64,000 nucleotides of DNA from Panax quinquefolius (lineage: Eukaryota > Streptophyta > Magnoliopsida > Apiales > Araliaceae), in assembly GCA_020205615.1 (NCBI GenBank), contig CM035163.1, positions 134,015,575 through 134,079,574 on the forward strand, written 5' to 3'. The notes below the pieces were generated by a model, which had not been told where the DNA came from, searched no databases, and was given only the letters and a program-made list of their open reading frames with translations. The translations under genes and the position numbers were made by a program. Position 1 is the stretch's first letter, and each line of letters starts with the position of its first letter. Shown piece by piece: positions 58,560-64,000 of the stretch.

Positions 58560-59540
58560 TCAGAGGCCGGAAGTAATCTTGCGGATTTCTTGTAGAGCTC
58601 TACGCGACGCTTGAACGAAAAGACCGTGACATCTTCCAAGGACCACTTCTCTTGAAATATTACCATTGGCCCTAACGAAATGATTCAACATACTTGCATA
58701 CAAAAAAATGCCACAATCACGAGTTGTTGTGTTGTTTGATTTAATCTTTAAGGTCTGCGACAGAGAGGATTACTGCATTTGGGCCACTCACGCATCGGAT
58801 TACCATTTCATAAATAAAATGGTATCAAATGTACCTGCGTGTACAAAGTAGTTGGTTAAATAATTTTTTAATATTAAAGGACATTATAAAATTAAAATAT
58901 TTTAAAACTAAACATCTGCAACTTTAACGAATTACGAGTACATTTCATGTAACTTAATATACATAGTGTCATCAGTTGTGAAGCGGTCAATTATGGTAAC
59001 CATCCAATCTTCAACTGCGAATAGGAACAAGACAAAATGGTGTTGATTGGTACTACACACCGGCATGAATATGTATTTGCATTCGTGTAAAGGTGGACCA
59101 ACATCTTGGTTAACATACGGTTTGTAAAAACTCCATGCAGTATTCACGTTAGTGCAGGGCACATAGCTCTGCCCAAGATGTATGAAGAATGAATTCATGA
59201 AACCAAATTGGGACCACCTTTGTATTCCCCGCGACCTGTAGTATTCCTCTTTGTCTCGTAGCAACAACATATAAGCGTCGATGACATGCTCGAATATCCA
59301 ACTCCCAGGCCCTAAGGATTGCACTGCATTGTGTTCTAATTCATATAACTGGCGCGGATGTGATAAAGGATATAAATCCTCTTCTGGTGCCACCACGTTT
59401 CCAAACATATGTTTATTTATAAATGTCTCCTTCCAATCTTTAAGTCTTTTGGATAAGGACCCTTTTGGTCCATAAGAGATGTGGTCTCCCGCATCTTGTA
59501 CCTGATTAAGACCCAAATGTACATTATTATTATATAGCAA
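58560..59540 (-). pseudogene. Ulp1-like C48 cysteine protease of MULE type
   Basis: The 202-residue frame 58932-59540 leads into the protease core: ECKYIFMPVCSTNQHHFVLF supplies the catalytic His and VEDWMVTIIDRF the Asp region. After an AT-rich gap (58735-58931), probably an intron plus a frame break, the minus strand reads NNTTTRDCGIFLYASMLNHF with the catalytic Cys (codon 58713-58715), ending at a TGA at 58560. Ulp1 proteases cleave SUMO. In plants, many copies ride in Mutator-like elements (Kaonashi/KIKI type), which fits the mobile-domain gene upstream. All triad residues are present, but the frame is not continuous. Confidence 0.8.
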
Positions 59541-59599
59541 TAATAATTAAAACCATCACTATTAACATAACTATATATACCTTTTGTGAACTAGATCCT

Positions 59600-60051
59600 C
59601 AAGGTCGAAAGTCCATAAATGAAGAGTTGGTTGGAATGTAACACTCCTCATAGGTTTGGAAGGTTGGAATGTAACATTCCTCGTGAAGCTTAGGTGGTGG
59701 AAATGGAGCTCTCCTCGATTACTTGTGGGGTGGGTATGTAGCTCTCTTGTACAACATAATCAGTTTGTTTCCCAAGCCCTTCATTGAGTTGTGTGTATTG
59801 GGACCGTGGTCCAAAATTTGTGGGACCCCCCATCGAGGTATTTTTTTTACCTCTTGCTTGAAGTCGATAGGCGTATTGAAATCCCAATTATTTTTTTTGC
59901 GAGAACCAACTCGGGAGGCGGTGAGTAAATCTTGAAAATTTATTAAGTAACGACTTTGCACTCTCAACTCATCATATAAGACAAACACAAAACAAATATT
60001 ATTAACAATAAATGTGAATAAATGTAATATTAAGTATTTACTCCAATACAT
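59600..60051 (-). pseudogene. linker region between mobile domain and Ulp1 with ESYIPT repeats
   Basis: The minus strand reads VPQILDHGPNTHNS in one frame, followed by about four imperfect 10-12 residue repeats: ESYIPTPQVI, ESSISTT, EECYIPTFQTY and EECYIPTNSS (about 59620-59760). It is colinear with the flanking domains, so it likely belongs to the same decayed gene. Function of the repeats is unknown. Confidence 0.5.
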
Positions 60052-60519
60052 GATTTATTAAAGAAGAATATAATTTTATACCATTTGAATAAGGTGTTGT
60101 TGGTTGTAAATGGCCCGAGGCTCATAACAACTGTCGTGCGTGGTTAACACTTCATTGTCAAGGTCGGTGAATTTTCCAACGTGTAATTTTCCTATACCGC
60201 AGACCATGTAATCATCTTTGGGACATAATCGAAAATTTTAGTTTGTTGTCCTTGAGATGATCCATGTATGCCTCCCACATCGAAATATATTCCCTCTCAA
60301 GGCCATACGATCCTCGACATCAATAAATTTAAATTTTTCTCCTTCCTAAGGTCACCGTGGTTTTTGGTTGTTGATGGTATGCCTTGCATGAACCCGAATC
60401 GTCTCATCACACGGTCCCAAGATCATCAAAATTCCACAATATCAAAGTGAATCAAGGGGACCCCACGGATCCCAACAACCCGCCTTCAAAATTAAATCCA
60501 TCGATATCATCATCCCACA
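60052..60519 (-). other. poorly readable part of the mobile-domain gene
   Basis: No long frame here. It lies between the readable parts of the minus-strand gene and probably contains introns and decayed exons. Confidence 0.4.
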
Positions 60520-61462
60520 TTAGTAAGGCCGCCAAACCACATCCCATATAGACTTAATATCTAACTCCCCTCGGTAAAATGACAAATGGTGATGAGGATT
60601 CTCACGTCTACCAGGGTAACTGTGGGCTCCAAAATAGGACCATGCTAAAGCCCTAGGTAACCATAAGGATGATTGTGGCCAAGGGTTTGGCTTTCCAATA
60701 CTTACACGCTCATAAGCCCAAATTTGTAACAATGTAACACAACCATTAATGTATTTAACTCCTTTCCTAGTAGCAATATATAAAGATCTGTACAAATATG
60801 CTAACACTGCCGCGCCCCAAGAGTAAGTTACACAATCTTCAGCGTTGGCAATAAAAGACATATATCGTGGGTGCACACTATTTCTATTCTATTAGGGAAT
60901 AATATTGCCCCACAACCACAACATGTATGCCTTTGTGTGTCGCCTCTACAACATCTTTACTTGCATTCTCTGGACATTTATTAAAATGTTCGTACAACCA
61001 CACTAATGAAATTGCCTTCGCGTTTTTTTGAACTAAAATATTCACCAACTAATTTATCTCCAAAACAATCCCTAAAATAATTCAAATTGGTGACAAGAGG
61101 GACCAGTTAAGGGCTTTCCACCACCCAGTAACCCAAAAATAAAGTGAACATCCTCTAACGTGATTGTTATTTCTCCACGTTTAAATGAAAAGTATTGGTC
61201 TCCTGCCATCTCTCTCGAAGGCGGATATCGGACGAAGGTCGGGTTTGGTGTACACACCTCGAAAACTAAATACTCCAAATCCACATTTATCTAATAGGAT
61301 TTTTTGTTCTTTTGTCAAAGTCCACTGATTATATTTCTGATCAGTATATTGACTGGAGCCTAATTTTCCCCTATCTCTCCCATGATATATATCATATGAT
61401 ACATGATCTTGTTGATCATAAAGAACACTTGGATCAATTGGCCCATATTCCCAGCTATCCAT
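60520..61462 (-). pseudogene. plant mobile domain (aminotransferase-like) protein
   Basis: N-terminal frame 61181-61462 starts MDSWEYGPIDPSVLYDQQ and has LTKEQKILLDKCGFG. The next, 61072-61284, has FSFKRGEITITLEDVHFIFG and LLGGGKPLTG, the core of the plant mobile domain. The frame 60520-60876 adds EDCVTYSWGAAVLAYLYRSL and GCVTLLQIWAYERVSIGKP. At least two frame breaks occur (61180-61280 and about 60930). Such domains occur in MAIN/MAIL1 proteins and in many Mutator- and Ty3-type elements; with Ulp1 downstream this is the transposon type. Confidence 0.82.
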
Positions 61463-62315
61463 CTTTTACCTAAAAAAAATACATCAATTCCATATTAGTA
61501 TTTTGCATGACAAAATGAAGTTGAAAGTAACATGCTGCAAAATGACATTAATAACAATACACAATAACATGCATTAAAAACTAGTCATCACTAAACAACA
61601 TGCATGTATATAATGTAATAATATTAACATGCATTAAAAACCGGCTGTAACATTATGCATGTTAAAAACTATTAACATGCATGTAATAATAACATTCATG
61701 TAATAATAACAATTGAGTACACTGGAATAAGTTTTTTTCATTTATATAATGTAATAAAAATTGAACAAATAACAATAAATAAAAACTATTTCAAACAAAA
61801 CAAATAACAATAACAGCTATAACAATATCTTACATGCTGCAAATAATAATATGAAATGGAGTACCAATAACAATATATCTTACAAAAAATTCGGTGTCTT
61901 CAGAATATAATAAATGGATTCCAGCCGCTTCAATTTGTTGAAGTTTTTTTGCTCTCTCTCTTCCCAAATACTCCTCTCTACTTTTGTTATTTTTATTTTA
62001 TCTAGCTTGGCAAGTGAACTTTAGTTTGAACAACATGTGTTCTCAATAGACGTTTAAATAAGCTCATGCAAATGTCCAGTACATGAATTAATTTAGGACC
62101 AAATTCAAACAAATGTCTCAGCTTTTTAGTTTACCGAGCTTGCGGTGTTCTTTTTCCCGAAGCGATGTGGCGAGAAAAAGTGGTTAAAAAAATATTCAAA
62201 GGCATTTCCGGCGATGTGGCGGATAAAAAGGTTTGTCACTTTGTTCTACTTAGAAGATAAGCTTCACCTTACCGGAATTAAAAATAATAAATATATTCCT
62301 CTCAAAATTAGTTAC
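61463..62315. other. AT-rich DNA upstream of the mobile-domain gene
   Basis: Contains several ACATGCATTAAAAAC and AACATGCATGT phrases (61500-61700). No gene. Confidence 0.45.
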
Positions 62316-62466
62316 TAGGTAGAGGCTATAACAATGGAAATAAAAATATATATATTATTAATAAATTAGCTTACGGTAGGTAGAGGCTATAACTACCGAA
62401 ATAAAAAAAATATATATATTATTAATAAAACCGTTAAATAGGTAGAGGCTATAACTACTGAAATAA
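62316..62466. repeat. three tandem units of ~60 bp
   Basis: TAGGTAGAGGCTATAACNA followed by GAAATAAA, an AT run and ATTAATAAA occurs three times in a row. Confidence 0.85.
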
Positions 62467-62721
62467 ATCAATTTTTCATTTGCTAGCTAGACTCAACCCA
62501 TGACCTCAAGCTCCAAACATTAGTCATATGACTACCCGAGCACCACGGCCTAATCATCATATCTTACCTTGGATTTGGATATATCTTAAAACATTCCATC
62601 TCCCCCCAAATTAAATTTCTCAATATTTTATTATAATTATTCGATTATTATTATTATTCTATTATTATTACGAATTGAGTATAAAGTCGTTCCATATTCT
62701 AGCGGCTTATGTACTTTAAAT

Positions 62722-62742
62722 TTTATTATTTTATTATTATTA

Positions 62743-62830
<88 letters not shown>
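62722..62830. repeat. (ATT)n microsatellite
   Basis: More than 30 trinucleotide units. The poly-Asn frame on the minus strand is an artefact of it. Confidence 0.95.
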
Positions 62831-62831
<1 letters not shown>

Positions 62832-63265
62832 AACAATGTCTGGTGAATAAGTAGTCAAACATAATAATATAACACTATGGGAATAGAAAAAAGCTGACAT
62901 TGATTATATGAGAAAAGTACATTAGTTTGACTTCTTGAGCATTAACCACTACAAGCTATGCCGGCTGATCTTTTTACCTTTAAATATTGTCTAGGAAGCT
63001 GCTATTTTCTCAAGTTATCTTCTTATCCTTCCATAGAATTTGTTCTCTGATATTATTTTCTCTTTTCTCCTCTACTCATAATTTATTTCATCTGGTTGCT
63101 CACTTTCACTTCAGAAAATCAAGTTGAAGTTATGATCGAGCAAAATTCATCACTATTATTCACAAGTAAGTTTTTCAAAATGTCATATAATACATTTGAA
63201 TTTGTTAGTGAAGTTGACGAATAATAAATCGATATTGTTCGCATGCGTTGGTCGATTATTTTTAT

Positions 63266-64000
63266 GCGTTGGAAGAGGTTGAATATTTTATAGATCATAT
63301 GCTCGTAAAAATGGATTTGAGATTAGAATTGCAACTAGTCATAAACATGCTAATACGAATGATATCAGATCTAGGCAGTATGTATGTAAGAAAGCCGGTA
63401 CACCAATTGTTGGCAAGAGTTTGATGATGAAGATAGTAGTAATAAAATAACTAGACATAGAGACTCTATAGGACGAACAATGTGCAAATCTAGAATATAT
63501 GTTGTCCACAATAAGAAAGAGGACAATTGGTATATCTACTGTTGAATTAGAGCACAATCATCACTTAGTGACCCCCACCAAAGTAGATTTGATCGAGACT
63601 CACAGAAATATTACTCCTATTGCAAGAAATTTAATTGACACTTTAAATAAGTCCGGTATTGGTCCTAGTAAGATGATGAATGTTTTGAGCACAATGGGAG
63701 GTGGGTTACAAAATGTTCCTTTTTCTACTGCTAATGTTGAGAATGTGGTGCGAGATTTAAGGTGTGATTCTGCAGATGAAAATGATGCACAAGCTGCTGT
63801 CAATCATTTGAACAAACTTGCATCCGGAAGTGCCAGTAAATTTTTTTTCCGAGTGAAACCCGGTGAAAACAACCGCATAGCTTGTATTTTGTGGGTTGAC
63901 GCCCGATCAAGGTTTATATATCAACGGTTCGAAGACGTTGTGACATTTGATAGTACATACCGGACAAATAAGTATGGCATGCCATTTGTTCCATTTGTTA
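63266..64000 (+). pseudogene. FAR1/MULE-type transposase gene, frameshifted, runs off the window
   Basis: The plus strand encodes the FAR1-type DNA-binding domain and the start of a MULE transposase. YARKNGFEIRIATSHKHAN and DIRSRQYVCKKAG (63298-63400) are followed in another frame by EFDDEDSSNKITRHRDS and CKSRIYVVHNKKEDNW (63417-63533). In a third frame come VELEHNHHLVTPTKVDLIET and, after NHLNKLASG, FEDVVTFDSTYRTNKYGMPF with the first catalytic Asp of the MULE DDE core. Three single-base frame breaks (about 63290, 63415, 63537) lie in the zinc-finger part. From 63538 to the window end the frame is open. The same family gave rise to the FHY3/FAR1 regulators; a transposon copy is likelier beside Ulp1 and mobile-domain genes. 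Confidence 0.82.

Noticed and set aside
62637..62900. Poly-Asn frame
   Set aside because: Translation of an (ATT)n microsatellite.

Overview
The window is AT-rich plant nuclear DNA dominated by transposable elements. Support for a plant: an intronless dirigent gene, a DUF716/TMEM45-type membrane protein gene, Tekay-type chromovirus and copia retrotransposons, a CACTA element, Mutator-like (MULE) genes of plant mobile-domain/Ulp1/FAR1 type, and many MITEs. I read it as a eudicot; an asterid such as Lamiales is only a guess. Only two genes look intact: the dirigent gene (1097-1678, minus) and the TMEM45-type gene (32128-33066, plus). No rRNA gene, functional tRNA gene or CRISPR array was seen.

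Layout. 1-9451: the dirigent gene, then AT-rich DNA with small repeats, a 150-bp direct duplication around a ~0.8 kb insert, and a foldback MITE. 9452-26664: one old plus-strand LTR has been split by later insertions. These are a TA-anchored MITE, a GTGTAAACGAG-ended MITE, a probable copia LTR scrap, a 4.3-kb minus-strand solo LTR (TSD GTAGT) and a complete 9.9-kb minus-strand Tekay-type element (TSD ATGGA). That element has two ~2.55-kb LTRs, an iMet-like primer binding site, a polypurine tract, and frameshifted gag, protease, RT, RNase H, integrase and chromodomain. 27316-31641: TA microsatellites with elements between them, including a 3.0-kb Pack-MULE (28139-31166) with 175-bp terminal inverted repeats. 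It carries exon fragments of three unrelated housekeeping genes: ribosomal protein S4, a LEC14B-like WD40 protein and clathrin heavy chain.

31642-35376: the TMEM45-type gene with a clear TATA box, and a hAT-like MITE. 35377-51990: a decayed copia element opened by three independent insertions, each with a perfect target-site duplication: a solo LTR in the gag zinc knuckle (AATGT), a CACTA element in the RT (AAT), and a solo LTR in the 3' region (GGTAT) that itself holds an oppositely oriented solo LTR (AAACA). The copia element has no 3' LTR.

52-58 kb: a Stowaway-like MITE, a broken IST1-like gene remnant and a large poly(A)/poly(T) foldback. 58.5-64 kb: a decayed MULE-type gene set, with plant mobile domain and Ulp1-like protease on the minus strand and a frameshifted FAR1/MULE transposase entering on the plus strand and running off the end.

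The most interesting material is the three-gene Pack-MULE, the TA-microsatellite targeting shared by several elements, a 140-codon ORF shared by two copies of a giant LTR, the layered insertion record with exact TSDs, and evidence that inactivation followed C-to-T type decay. Several frameshifts may reflect uncorrected long-read errors, because differences between paired LTRs cluster as small indels at C/G-containing spots.
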